Assembly: GCA_029781045.1 (NCBI GenBank)
Contig: JAKOXL010000035.1
Span: forward strand, 1-47,628
Direction of reading: 5' to 3'
Source of the DNA: Bacillota bacterium
GTDB taxonomy: Bacteria > Bacillota > UBA994 > UBA5500
DNA length: 47,628 nt
The translations under genes and the position numbers were made by a program. Below, in pieces: positions 27,330 through 35,455 of this stretch; positions within the stretch are counted from its first letter, which is position 1; each line of letters starts with the position of its first letter. The notes under the pieces are model-generated. The model saw nothing but the letters and a program-made list of their open reading frames with translations. It searched no databases and was not told the DNA's origin.

Positions 27330-28076
27330 ATGTCTTTAAGAGAAGAAATCATAGATCTGATAACCGCTGCTGTAGCCAATGCACCGAGAGCGGAGCTCTT
27401 TCGCCAACCCTTGGTAGGTTTTTCAGCAGCCGATGACCCTCTTTACCTACAACTCCAGGAAATTGTGGGACCGTGGCATATGCAGCCTCAAGACATTCTA
27501 CCTCAAGCCAAAACTATCATCTCCTTTTTCCTTCCCTTCTCTGCGCAAGTAGTGACAAGCAACCGAGGAGGCGACCGCCCCTCCCACCTATGGGCCGAAT
27601 CTTACGTGGAAGCTAATAAGCTTATCAATCACATTTGTGATGAAATCATTGCCTTACTGACCAAGAAGGGTATCGATGCGGCCACAGTCCGAGCTACCCA
27701 TACCTACGACGAAAGCACCCTACAGGCCGGCTGGTCCCACCGAAGCGCTGCCCGCATCGCTGGTCTAGGCAGATTTGGCGTCAATCGCATGTTGATTACC
27801 CCCGTAGGCTGTGCCGGCCGTTATGGCAGTGTCCTCATAGGAGAAGAAATTGCGCCTGACCCGCATGTGGATGAGGAGTACTGCCTCTACTACCAAGATG
27901 GCAGCTGTCTCGTTTGCCTCTCCGCCTGTCCCGTTGATGCCCTAGGGGTGGACAGCTTCGACAGGTTCACCTGCCATGACCGCCTGCTGGAAAACGCCAA
28001 AGCGTTCGTCTCAATCGGCAAATGTGATGTCTGCGGGAAATGTGTGGTTGCCGGACCCTGTGCCCTCATGGAGTAA
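27330..28076 (+). CDS. QueG-like 4Fe-4S protein (epoxyqueuosine reductase relative)
   Basis: A 248-residue iron-sulfur protein. The middle (ARIAGLGRFGVNRMLITPV near residue 145) matches the QueG/DUF1730-type fold that binds a corrinoid. The C-terminal region carries ferredoxin-like cysteines: CLVCLSACPVDAL near 195, and CDVCGKCVVAGPC near the end. True QueG is usually above 300 residues with a HEAT extension; this protein stops at the Fe-S region, so a relative with a different substrate is more likely than QueG itself. The start ATG has CTGGAGGAG upstream. It precedes an acetyltransferase gene on the same strand. Confidence 0.82.
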   Translation: MSLREEIIDLITAAVANAPRAELFRQPLVGFSAADDPLYLQLQEIVGPWHMQPQDILPQAKTIISFFLPFSAQVVTSNRGGDRPSHLWAESYVEANKLINHICDEIIALLTKKGIDAATVRATHTYDESTLQAGWSHRSAARIAGLGRFGVNRMLITPVGCAGRYGSVLIGEEIAPDPHVDEEYCLYYQDGSCLVCLSACPVDALGVDSFDRFTCHDRLLENAKAFVSIGKCDVCGKCVVAGPCALME

Positions 28077-28118
28077 CAGTATACTATTAGACCTGCTGAC
28101 CAAAGGGGATTGGAGGTC

Positions 28119-28670
28119 ATGAAGATCAGAATAGTACCCTTACACATCTATAACCAGGACGCGATCATCGCCCAGCTGGCCGCCATGTTGCAACAGGCCT
28201 TCCCCACGCCCGATGGCTACCCCACTCCAGCGGAAGCTCGGGCAGAAGTCTTAGAATTCCTTGCTGAAGAGCGCGTTAGTCTGGTGGCTCTGGGCGAAAA
28301 CCAAGAGGCTGTAGGCTGGATAGGTGGCATCCCCGCCTACCGCGGATATGCCTATGAGTTGCATCCGTTGGTAGTAAGGGAAGACCAGCGTCGACGGGGA
28401 ATTGGTAGCATGTTGGTGGCCGAGTTGGAAAATGAGCTGCGACGGCGGGGTGCTATTACCGTCTATTTGGGTACAGATGACGTAAACAACCGAACTAGTA
28501 TCGGTGGCATAGACGTGTACCCGGACCCTCTAGAGCATGCCCTCCGCCTGAGAAGCGTCAACAACCATCCCATCGCCTTTTATCAGAAGCTGGGCTACAA
28601 AGTAGTTGGTATTATTCCTGATGCTAACGGCTTCGGTAAGCCAGATATCATTATGGCCAAGCGCCTATAG
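28119..28670 (+). CDS. GNAT acetyltransferase, AAC(6')-like
   Basis: A 183-residue GNAT enzyme. The acetyl-CoA site is in VVREDQRRRGIGSMLVAELE near residue 85 (RRxGxG motif). The C-terminal half carries GTDDVNNRTSIGGIDVYPDP, HPIAFYQKLGYKVVG and DANGFGKPDIIMAKRL, a pattern shared with aminoglycoside 6'-N-acetyltransferase-like proteins. Whether it modifies aminoglycosides is unknown; many such genes in the genome background are not resistance determinants. ATG at 28119 is chosen with AAGGGG 10 bases upstream; TTG at 28110 is an alternative. It lies 42 bases after the Fe-S gene. Confidence 0.85.
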   Translation: MKIRIVPLHIYNQDAIIAQLAAMLQQAFPTPDGYPTPAEARAEVLEFLAEERVSLVALGENQEAVGWIGGIPAYRGYAYELHPLVVREDQRRRGIGSMLVAELENELRRRGAITVYLGTDDVNNRTSIGGIDVYPDPLEHALRLRSVNNHPIAFYQKLGYKVVGIIPDANGFGKPDIIMAKRL

Positions 28671-28808
28671 GGTTCTTGCGAGAACTTGTCTTGGGATGGC
28701 GGGCTCCAACGCGCCTACAGCAACATCCTACAGCCTGTCTCTTGCAACACCTCAAGCAAACATGAAGAGCATGGTTACGTGCCCGCAACTAACATTGCTC
28801 TAACAAAT

Positions 28809-28848
28809 GAGCCAGGCAACCGTCTTGCGACCGTTCCCTGGCTCCTTT
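28809..28848 (+). terminator. Terminator after the GNAT gene
   Basis: GAGCCAGG (28809-28816) pairs with CCTGGCTC (28837-28844), extended inside by an ACCGTC/GACCGT partial stem. CTTTAA follows on the plus strand. The stretch 28671-28808 holds no gene I can support. Confidence 0.68.
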
Positions 28849-28931
28849 AACTATTCAGCTCGATACACTTATGGGTATGACCAGCGGCCCGATGTGCTGT
28901 GAACATAACCTACTGTCTTGCACTTGCAATA

Positions 28932-29480
28932 CTAAAGACGTTTCACAAACCAGCCGCCGGGCACTTGTTCTCCTGTACCGGGTACCGTAAACGTGCCCGG
29001 GCAGAAGGAGAAACCCAGCCTGAGTTTTAGGGCATAGTTTGCCTCCTTGTCCAGCGAAGACCAACTGCGCATCTGGTAGCAACCCAACTGCCGACTTAGT
29101 TCCATGGCGGCCTGCTGCAAAGCGGTGCCAAGGCCTTGTCGCCTATAGGTTTCCTCCACGGAAAAGGTCTGCACGTAGCTTTCCCATAGAACCTGTCCAC
29201 CAAGCCTCATCGCAATTGGAGGTTGCGAGGGCACGCTAATAACCTGCTTCTGCAGCGAGATGTGCCCCACAACTCGTCCTTCAACCAAAGCACCTACGAA
29301 AAGGAGTTGCCGCTTAATATCTTGCCCCTCCCTCACATGCCGGAAATCGCCCGTACGCTCCAGATGAGCGACTAGCTCTCCCCACTGGGGGCTGTCGGGG
29401 GTGATCCTCACAATATCCCTCACAACACTAACCCCTTTAGTAATCCGGATCTCACTTGGGGTCGGTTTTGCTTCTAACAT
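28932..29480 (-). CDS. GNAT family acetyltransferase
   Basis: A 182-residue GNAT protein. VEETYRRQGLGTALQQAAME near residue 118 is the acetyl-CoA-binding RxxGxG motif. The C-terminus (LKLRLGFSFCPGTF) gives the usual GF turn. The substrate is unknown. The start ATG at 29480 is chosen since GGAGG lies 8 bases upstream; the longer frame to 29504 has no ribosome site. It is divergent from the Hsp20 gene with about 160 bases between them. Confidence 0.85.
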   Translation of the reverse strand: MLEAKPTPSEIRITKGVSVVRDIVRITPDSPQWGELVAHLERTGDFRHVREGQDIKRQLLFVGALVEGRVVGHISLQKQVISVPSQPPIAMRLGGQVLWESYVQTFSVEETYRRQGLGTALQQAAMELSRQLGCYQMRSWSSLDKEANYALKLRLGFSFCPGTFTVPGTGEQVPGGWFVKRL

Positions 29481-29536
29481 GTTCTCGTCCTCCAATCCGT
29501 ACACTCTCCTTCACCTTCGGCTCAACCTGTGCCCTT

Positions 29537-29598
29537 CTTTCGCCAACTGGACTTGCGATTCCTGTTAAAGGAGCAATGCATAAACCACTGGGCGAAAG
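29537..29598 (+). repeat. Inverted repeat in the Hsp20 upstream region
   Basis: CTTTCGCC (29537-29544) is repeated inverted as GGCGAAAG (29591-29598), with partial pairing extending inward (AACTGG and CCACTG). It flanks 46 bases upstream of the Hsp20 gene. It could be an operator pair or an RNA leader structure. It is not a CIRCE element or an obvious CtsR site. Confidence 0.4.
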
Positions 29599-29642
29599 AG
29601 AAACCCTTAGGATAGCAGCATTTTGGAAGGAGGTATAACTAA

Positions 29643-30065
29643 GTGAGTCTAATGCCTTGGAATCCTTTCCGCGAGCTAGACCATATGCGCAGAGAACTAG
29701 ACAGTATGCTGGATTGGCCTTCACGCATGCAGGGCATATTGGCACCGCGGGTGGACGTCTACCAGACTGAAAACGATATTATAGTCAAAGCGGAGATTCC
29801 AGGGGTAGCAAAAGAAGACCTGGATCTCTACATCGATAATAACTCCCTGCGTCTTGCCGGAACCACCCGACGGGAGCAAGAGCTGAATGAAGAGAATGCC
29901 TACCGCACCGAACGGTACTTTGGCTCTTTCTCGCGCACCATTCCTTTTCCCGTTGAGGTGAAACCGGATGAGGCCGTTGCCGAATATAAGGACGGCATTT
30001 TGTCCATCAGGGTACCTAAAGCTCAACCCTCCAGATCTAACGGCCGACGGATACAACTGCAATAG
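29643..30065 (+). CDS. Small heat shock protein, Hsp20/alpha-crystallin family
   Basis: A 140-residue ATP-independent holdase chaperone. It opens with the typical MSLMPWNPFRELDHMRREL. The alpha-crystallin domain covers about 36-130 (PRVDVYQTENDIIVKAEIPG, then YRTERYFGSFSRTIPFP). The conserved turn GILSIRVPK is near 122-130 and a short arginine-rich tail follows. It keeps denatured proteins soluble for refolding. The start is GTG at 29643 with AAGGAGGT 8 bases upstream. An inverted repeat lies about 45-105 bases upstream and may be regulatory. Confidence 0.93.
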   Translation: MSLMPWNPFRELDHMRRELDSMLDWPSRMQGILAPRVDVYQTENDIIVKAEIPGVAKEDLDLYIDNNSLRLAGTTRREQELNEENAYRTERYFGSFSRTIPFPVEVKPDEAVAEYKDGILSIRVPKAQPSRSNGRRIQLQ

Positions 30066-30069
30066 AAGA

Positions 30070-30105
30070 AAAGGCGGTATGGAATAGTTATCCCATACCG
30101 CCTTT
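30070..30105. terminator. Bidirectional terminator between Hsp20 and the alcohol dehydrogenase gene
   Basis: AAAGGCGGTATGG (30070-30082) pairs perfectly with CCATACCGCCTTT (30093-30105). A-rich and T-rich flanks serve both strands, and the two genes converge here. Confidence 0.87.
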
Positions 30106-30121
30106 GCTCTGCCTTCTGGCC

Positions 30122-31288
30122 TTAGAGGCACATTCTGTAGATGCTCTCCACATCCTGCGAGTTAAGGGGTTTAAAACCGTTGATTACCCCGCCTCTGCAA
30201 GCTTTCTCGGCCATGTCATGGAAATGGGTGTCGTCGATGCCCAGCTCCGAAAGGGTGCGCTGCAGGCCTAAGGTATCAAACAGGAAATCGGACAGAATTT
30301 CAATGCCCTTCTTGGCTGCCACCATCGGCTCTAGCCTGCAGTCCACTCCAAATACGTTGCAGGCAAACTGTTGGAATTTAGCCACTGTCGTCTCATCTAG
30401 TACATACTCCATCCAACGAGGAGTCAAGATGGCCAGACCCAGTCCGTGGGTAATATCATAGTAGGCCGAAAGCTGATGCTCCATAGGATGGCAACTCCAG
30501 GCCTGCTGCTTACCACCGCGGATAAACCCGTTGATGGCCCAAGACGAAGCCCACATAAGGTTGGCCCGCGCTTCATAGTTGTCGGGCTCTTCCAGGGCAA
30601 CGGGGGCGAACTTAATGACGGTCCTCAACAGCCCCTCCATCACCTGATCCAGCATATACAGATCATGGTCTGGGCTGAAGTAAACCTCTAGAATGTGTGA
30701 GATAATATCGGCTGCACCGCAAGCCGTCTGGTATTTGCTGACGGTAAAAGTATTGGTCGGATCTAGGAAAGATACCTTCGGCACCATACCGGGATGGGCC
30801 ACGCCAATCTTATCATTGGTCTCCAGATTGCTGATTACCGAGTTGGCATTCATCTCCGATCCGGTGGCGGCTAGAGTCAGTATGCTCACCACCGGTAGAC
30901 AATTGGTAATGGGAACCTTGCGGGTTACCAAATCCCAGGCGTCACCGTCATAGTAGGCGGCCGCTCCAATGCTCTTGGCCGCATCAATGGTGGAACCGCC
31001 CCCAACGGCTAGCAGCACATCAATCTGTTTTTCGCGGCAGATCCGGGCCCCTTCGTTAATGGAAGTCACCCGTGGGTTGGGCTCGATACCAGACAACTCA
31101 TAGAGCTCCAGCCCGGCCTTCTCAATCTCAGCCACCACCTTGTCGTAGAGCCCCGTCTTCTTGATAGAGCCTCCGCCATAAACCAACAATACCCGCCGGC
31201 CGAAGTTCTTGAGTTCTGGCCCCAGGTTCTGCAACTGATTCTTACCGAAGTAGACCTTTGTTGGCACATGATAGATAAAACCGTTCAT
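30122..31288 (-). CDS. Iron-containing alcohol dehydrogenase (butanol dehydrogenase-like)
   Basis: A 388-residue group III alcohol dehydrogenase. GGGSTIDAAK at 97-106 binds NAD(P). The metal site is D194 and H198 (GAADIISHILE), H267 (CHPMEHQL) and H281 (DITHGLGLA). The N-terminus (MNGFIYHVPTKVYFGKNQL) is that of NADPH-dependent butanol/YugJ-like dehydrogenases, which reduce aldehydes to alcohols in fermentation. ATG at 31288 is chosen because it fits the family start; ATG at 31297 is nine bases earlier with the ribosome site touching it. It is a single-gene unit convergent with Hsp20. Confidence 0.92.
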   Translation of the reverse strand: MNGFIYHVPTKVYFGKNQLQNLGPELKNFGRRVLLVYGGGSIKKTGLYDKVVAEIEKAGLELYELSGIEPNPRVTSINEGARICREKQIDVLLAVGGGSTIDAAKSIGAAAYYDGDAWDLVTRKVPITNCLPVVSILTLAATGSEMNANSVISNLETNDKIGVAHPGMVPKVSFLDPTNTFTVSKYQTACGAADIISHILEVYFSPDHDLYMLDQVMEGLLRTVIKFAPVALEEPDNYEARANLMWASSWAINGFIRGGKQQAWSCHPMEHQLSAYYDITHGLGLAILTPRWMEYVLDETTVAKFQQFACNVFGVDCRLEPMVAAKKGIEILSDFLFDTLGLQRTLSELGIDDTHFHDMAEKACRGGVINGFKPLNSQDVESIYRMCL

Positions 31289-31331
31289 CTTTCCCATCCT
31301 TTCTTACCGAGATTATCCTACCTTTAGCGCC

Positions 31332-32732
31332 CTAGGAGTTCCTACGAATGAGGCGCCCACCGGTATGAATGGCCCAGGCTTTACCGGAGGCATCAAACAG
31401 GAAGCGCACCTCGTTGTCCGTCAGCCTATAGCGCCAGACAGCCCGGTCAGGACTTACCGGTTGTAACGGGAAAGTACCAAGCCAAGTGTCTACGGCTAGC
31501 TCATTGTTGGTATCCAGTTCAATCTTGAGCTTGGCGCCTTCACCCGAGATATATTCCCCCACCACGCTGGCCTTCATGTCTGGCGACCAAGCGAAGGGTG
31601 AATAGTCCACATACTGCTCCTCGATGGGCAGGCCTAGTGCCAGATTGACTAACGCCAGCCACACCTTACCCACAGGTACCCCCGTAAGATTGCAAAGCAC
31701 TACAGCCGCGATTCCTTTCTCCGGCACAAACCCCATGTTAGAGGATACGCCCTTCAAGCTACCGCTATGTTCAACCAGAGTAACACCATGATAGTCGCTC
31801 TTCACCATAAGCCCATATCCATATCTCCGCCCTTGGCCAAACTCGTGGGTCCCTTGTTGCATTTGCCCAATTCCCTGTTGCGAGAGCAGCCGTTGGCCAG
31901 CATATTCTCCACCGTTGGCGTACATCTGAGCGTACTTGATCAGATCAGCAGTGCAGGACTTCAACCAGCCCCCAGCGGTAAAAGGCGGTGCCACCTGCCA
32001 ATTGGAGGAGTGAACTAGCTCTTCTTTCTCGTTACGGTAGTACAATTCGGTCACATTCTGGAAGTGCTCCAGTTCCTCCAGAGTAAACATACTGCGGTCC
32101 ATACCTAAGGGCTTTAAGATGTGCTCCTGTACATACTCCATATAGGGTTGCCCGCTAACTCGCTCAATGATCTCCCCTAGCAGGCCATAACCATCGTTGC
32201 AATAACTGAAGTAGGCCCCTGGATCCCCCAGCATCTGGTACTCACCTGTAGCCATATAGTTCAGCAGATCCGCCACTGTGTTCACCGGCGGAAACTCCTG
32301 CGGCTCGTCCGCCTGGTCTTCTTCATCATCGGGCCTAGTGTTACCTCTAATACTGTAGTTCAAAGCCGGTAAGGGTGGGAAACCGGCCGTGTGGGTAAGA
32401 AGATGATGAATAGTGATGGCTGCGCTTGACTGGCCATGAGGACGGAACTCAGGTAGGTAACGCACAACAGGATCATGGACAGCGAGCAAACCCTTCTCGG
32501 CCAACTGCATGATCGCCAGAGCTGTAAAGGACTTGGTGATGGATGCTATCCCAAAGATGGTTTGACTATCAACGGCTTCGCCTGAGGACAGGTTTCGCAC
32601 ACCGAAACCCTTCTGGTAAGTCACCTCGCCATTCTCCGCCAGTGCGACTACCAGCCCCGGAACTTCGTAGGCCTGCATAACTCTTTCCACATAGTTTTCA
32701 AAAGCGGCAATGCGTTCTGCGCTATAGTTCAA
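31332..32732 (-). CDS. Serine hydrolase, beta-lactamase/class C family
   Basis: A 466-residue penicillin-binding-like serine hydrolase. S64-x-x-K67 (GIASITKSF) is the nucleophile motif, YCNDGYG near residue 179 is the Y-x-N motif, and HSGSLKGVSS near 320 replaces the KTG triad (HxG type). The C-terminal 100 residues form the extra beta domain (DUF3471-like) common in esterase EstB-type and peptidase relatives. No signal peptide is visible, so it is probably cytosolic; D-amino-acid peptidase or esterase activity is more likely than resistance. The start is TTG at 32732 with GAGGAGGTG 5 bases upstream. Confidence 0.88.
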   Translation of the reverse strand: MNYSAERIAAFENYVERVMQAYEVPGLVVALAENGEVTYQKGFGVRNLSSGEAVDSQTIFGIASITKSFTALAIMQLAEKGLLAVHDPVVRYLPEFRPHGQSSAAITIHHLLTHTAGFPPLPALNYSIRGNTRPDDEEDQADEPQEFPPVNTVADLLNYMATGEYQMLGDPGAYFSYCNDGYGLLGEIIERVSGQPYMEYVQEHILKPLGMDRSMFTLEELEHFQNVTELYYRNEKEELVHSSNWQVAPPFTAGGWLKSCTADLIKYAQMYANGGEYAGQRLLSQQGIGQMQQGTHEFGQGRRYGYGLMVKSDYHGVTLVEHSGSLKGVSSNMGFVPEKGIAAVVLCNLTGVPVGKVWLALVNLALGLPIEEQYVDYSPFAWSPDMKASVVGEYISGEGAKLKIELDTNNELAVDTWLGTFPLQPVSPDRAVWRYRLTDNEVRFLFDASGKAWAIHTGGRLIRRNS

Positions 32733-32895
32733 AATAGCACCTCCTCTATTACTGAAATAAGCTAGAGCGATGCTAGTCTACTTCTCTCTACTGCACCAGA
32801 ATCCTTCATCTCCACAAAGACGAAAAAAGGGCTAAAAAGCTCAAATCCACATCCTCATGAACGCCAGCCGAAGTGACCGTCCCCGCGGTCGTAGC

Positions 32896-33118
32896 TTAGT
32901 TCGCCGCTGTTTTCCTCACCATAAAGCGGCAAATCAGGTCGCCTTTGCTGTAAAGCTTCCCTGCTTGTGCCGCCGCAACGCAGATCGTGGAAGTCCTTAA
33001 CTGTCATATTACCATCTCTGTGTGCTCCAAGCCAGCAATGACGGCAATTCGGGCAGCCGGCCATATCGACCGTCAAGCGAGGTAACTCAAATCCCATGGA
33101 GAGTTCATTGCGCACCAC
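32896..33118 (-). pseudogene. Decayed radical SAM protein gene
   Basis: The minus strand from 33118 reads PRLTVDMAGCPNCRHCWLGA and then HRDGNMTVKDFHD. This is the N-terminal iron-sulfur motif of a radical SAM family whose usual form has one more residue (CPNRCRHC, CxxxCxxC); here one residue is missing. After an internal break, another frame gives KLYSKGDLICRFM and a stop at 32896-32898, which looks like a protein C-terminus. About 300 or more residues between are gone. It is too short and altered to be functional. I base the family on the motif alone. Confidence 0.6.
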
Positions 33119-33500
33119 CTTTTCTTAATAGAGGTAACCTATGGTCGTCGAGAGCGAGTATAGCTACACGTGCTACCTAGATAAGTTAAACCATGTTTAT
33201 CATAAGACTGTTGAACACGATGATTGTTGCTGGCGGTATCAAGGTGTTGGTAACGATAGTCGCGTTGTGCATAGTAAAGCACCAGTAGTTGAAGCAGACT
33301 GCTTGCACAATTCAACCCAACCACAAACTTGGGATAATGTTCTAGTTAACGACAGAAACGGCAACCAGCAGTAGCGGTGGAAGCTGTCTTCACATGTTCT
33401 TAGGCAATGCTCAGAGTACCTAAAGGAGAGGATTTCTCCCATCAACGAAGAATTAAAGCGTAATCAGTAAGGCTGCTAGTGGTGCAGCGGAGGAGTAGAT
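33119..33500. other. Intergenic stretch without supported gene
   Basis: Between the radical SAM remnant and the deacetylase. Several short open frames exist on both strands but none is protein-like or has a ribosome site. A small hairpin, GGAGA-GGATT-TCTCC, lies near 33425-33440. No promoter or RNA gene is convincing. Confidence 0.5.
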
Positions 33501-34364
33501 ATTATCACTAGAAACAAGCTAGTAGTTGTTTTAGTCGTAGCACTTATAGCCGGCGTAATCTGGTTAGCTGCTGAGTTTGTACACGAGAATAACAAGATAA
33601 TTGAGGAGCCCATCGACGAGAATCCAGCTACTGATTTACCGCTAGAAGAAGATGAAGTAATCCGCCCCATCGAACCTATAAGCAGAATTCCTATCCTCAT
33701 GTACCACGTCATCGGGGATGGTTCTGGCTCCCTGCAAGAACTTTATGTTAACCCAGCCATCTTCGCTAGCCAGATGGAGTACTTACATAAGAATGGTTAT
33801 CATACCATAACTCTAAAGGAACTATATGACCATTGGCAGGACGGTGAACCTCTGCCACCCCGGCCCATTGTGCTAACCTTCGATGATGGCTATAGAAGCG
33901 ACTATGAGCAGGCCTTCCCCATCCTACAGGAATACGGGTTTAGGGCCGTCCACTTTCTCTATGTGAAGAAGGTGGGGCAACCCAATGGGCTCACCCCCCA
34001 AGAGATCGCTGAGCTGATTGCTGCTGGCCATGAAATCGGCAACCATACTTATAACCACGTGGAAATACATACTCTGGACCAACAGCGACTACTGCAGGAG
34101 ACCCAGGAGGCCAAAACGGCATTGGAGGAGAGGTTGGATACAGACATCGTTTCCTTCTGCTACCCGGTGGGACGCCACAGCCCGGAAGCGGTGCGCGCCG
34201 TGGTCGAATCGGGACACAAGATCGCTGTTACCACCGACTATGGTTATGCGAGCCTTGAGCAGGGGCTAATGACCCTCAAGCGTATCCGCATAAACCGCAG
34301 CGATGGGTTACAAGGCTTTGTCCAGAAACTTAGACAATATGAGGCAGCCAGCCCATTGCCATAG
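33501..34364 (+). CDS. Polysaccharide deacetylase (NodB type), ATT start
   Basis: A 287-residue membrane-anchored deacetylase, removing acetyl groups from cell wall polymer or chitin-like sugars. The frame runs back from the NodB domain through a helix (KLVVVLVVALIAGVIWLAAE) with an acidic linker. The NodB domain has PILMYH, TFDDGY at 126-131 (catalytic Asp-Asp), NHTYNH at 181-186 (metal His) and SFCYPVG near 213. The first ATG (33699) is inside PILMYH and cannot be the true start. Upstream to the in-frame stop there is no ATG, GTG or TTG. GGAGGAG is 5 bases before ATT at 33501, which is the best start; ATC at 33504 is next. Confidence 0.88.
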   Translation: MITRNKLVVVLVVALIAGVIWLAAEFVHENNKIIEEPIDENPATDLPLEEDEVIRPIEPISRIPILMYHVIGDGSGSLQELYVNPAIFASQMEYLHKNGYHTITLKELYDHWQDGEPLPPRPIVLTFDDGYRSDYEQAFPILQEYGFRAVHFLYVKKVGQPNGLTPQEIAELIAAGHEIGNHTYNHVEIHTLDQQRLLQETQEAKTALEERLDTDIVSFCYPVGRHSPEAVRAVVESGHKIAVTTDYGYASLEQGLMTLKRIRINRSDGLQGFVQKLRQYEAASPLP

Positions 34365-34395
34365 AAAAAGGCTTCCCACTGAGGGAAGCCTTTTT
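34365..34395. terminator. Bidirectional terminator between the deacetylase and VOC genes
   Basis: AAAAAGGCTTCCC (34365-34377) pairs perfectly with GGGAAGCCTTTTT (34383-34395). The flanks serve both convergent genes. Confidence 0.92.
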
Positions 34396-34406
34396 CTTGA
34401 CGCAAA

Positions 34407-34850
34407 CTAATGGGAACCGTCCTTCATCTTTTCCTCATAGATCGCACAGCGCTCTTCAAAACTGACAGGGCGGTGGATCTGGTGCAGCAACCAGGTGTAG
34501 CCAAAGGGATCGGCAAAGATGGCATTACTCACACCAAATTCCTTTATCTCGGTGATGGGCTGGATTTCGCTGCACCCGGCAGCCAAAGCCTTCTTATAAG
34601 TCTCTTGTATATCTGGAACTAGGACGTTCATCCAGATGGACCTTACTTCTCCGGCTTTGGGAGCAATAAGGGAATAGGACGGGTTTTCATCCAGCAGGTG
34701 GAACCGCACACCGTAAATAGAAAAGACGGCTTCATTCAAACCTTGCTCGTAGTTGGTAACCTCATGTCGGTCCACTTCAAAGACGCTCTCGTAAAGGGCT
34801 AAGGCCTCTAAACAGTTGCTTACAACCATATTGACTTCCACACCAACCAA
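34407..34850 (-). CDS. VOC/glyoxalase superfamily protein (PhnB-like)
   Basis: A 147-residue protein of the vicinal oxygen chelate fold, resembling PhnB/glyoxalase-bleomycin resistance relatives. Two beta-alpha-beta-beta-beta units are suggested (EALALYESVFEVDRHEVTNY, FADPFGYTWLLHQIHRPVSF). The conserved DPFGYTW segment is typical. The reaction is unknown, and metal ligands are not certain. The start is TTG at 34850 with GGGAGGTG upstream. It ends next to a terminator shared with the convergent deacetylase gene. Confidence 0.83.
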   Translation of the reverse strand: MVGVEVNMVVSNCLEALALYESVFEVDRHEVTNYEQGLNEAVFSIYGVRFHLLDENPSYSLIAPKAGEVRSIWMNVLVPDIQETYKKALAAGCSEIQPITEIKEFGVSNAIFADPFGYTWLLHQIHRPVSFEERCAIYEEKMKDGSH

Positions 34851-34997
34851 CTACCTTCACCTCCCAATTCTACCTTCTGTTATTGTAAACATTGAAGAGA
34901 ACCGTAGCCAACTACAAGCCGGAAATACCGGGAACCAGATATGTTAGAATGGAACTTTATGATAAACTCAGAATTAAGCGAAAGGGGGAGATACACA

Positions 34998-35396
34998 GTG
35001 GGAAAATGGCTAAGACAACATCTACAGCCATATATGATTCGCCCTACCGTCTACAAGACCTTCTCCTATTTCTTGACTGCTTTGGCCTTTGCCCTCTTAT
35101 GGGACCGCTTTGTTAACACAGCTGGTCTCTTTGCCATCTCATATGCTTTCACCACTCTGGGCGTCTTCTTTCTCGCGCTGGCCTGGTTCAATTACCTACG
35201 TTTGGACGGTATGAACCTCCCTCAGTGGACCTGGCCAAGAATAAAGAGAAAACCTTTGCCCTTCGCCGACATGGCCGACTTTATCGACGAAGAGGTGGTG
35301 TCCCTTGAGGAACTGGCAGAAGAAGAGCGGCATGTATGCCGTCTGGCCGCCAGCCTGATTTGTGCTATTGTCTTCTTCACCCTCTCACTCCTGTAG
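34998..35396 (+). CDS. Small membrane protein of unknown function
   Basis: A 132-residue protein with no family I recognise. After a basic N-terminus (GKWLRQHLQPYMIRPTVYK), two hydrophobic helices run from about 26 to 72, and a third sits at the very C-terminus (residues about 113-132, VCRLAASLICAIVFFTLSLL). An acidic cytosolic loop (DFIDEEVVSLEELAEEERHV) lies between. GTG at 34998 is chosen for the AAGGGGGAG site upstream; the longer frame from 34941 lacks one. It is a single gene between VOC and the Ami-type operon, ending at a terminator. Confidence 0.68.
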   Translation: MGKWLRQHLQPYMIRPTVYKTFSYFLTALAFALLWDRFVNTAGLFAISYAFTTLGVFFLALAWFNYLRLDGMNLPQWTWPRIKRKPLPFADMADFIDEEVVSLEELAEEERHVCRLAASLICAIVFFTLSLL

Positions 35397-35410
35397 CCAA
35401 CTGAAATAAG

Positions 35411-35442
35411 AGCGGAGCCTCCTTCTATTAGGCTCCGCTTTT
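35411..35442. terminator. Terminator between the small membrane gene and the Ami operon
   Basis: AGCGGAGCCT (35411-35420) pairs with AGGCTCCGCT (35430-35439), followed by TTTTCG on the plus strand. It serves convergent genes. Confidence 0.85.
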
Positions 35443-35455
35443 CGTGCCTTTTATG

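Noticed and set aside
28671-28808. A gene after the AAC(6')-like acetyltransferase
   Set aside because: Only short frames that continue the 3' end of the previous gene in another frame; a terminator follows.
33139-33480. Short open frames on both strands between the radical SAM remnant and the deacetylase
   Set aside because: No family resemblance, no ribosome sites, and they overlap each other.
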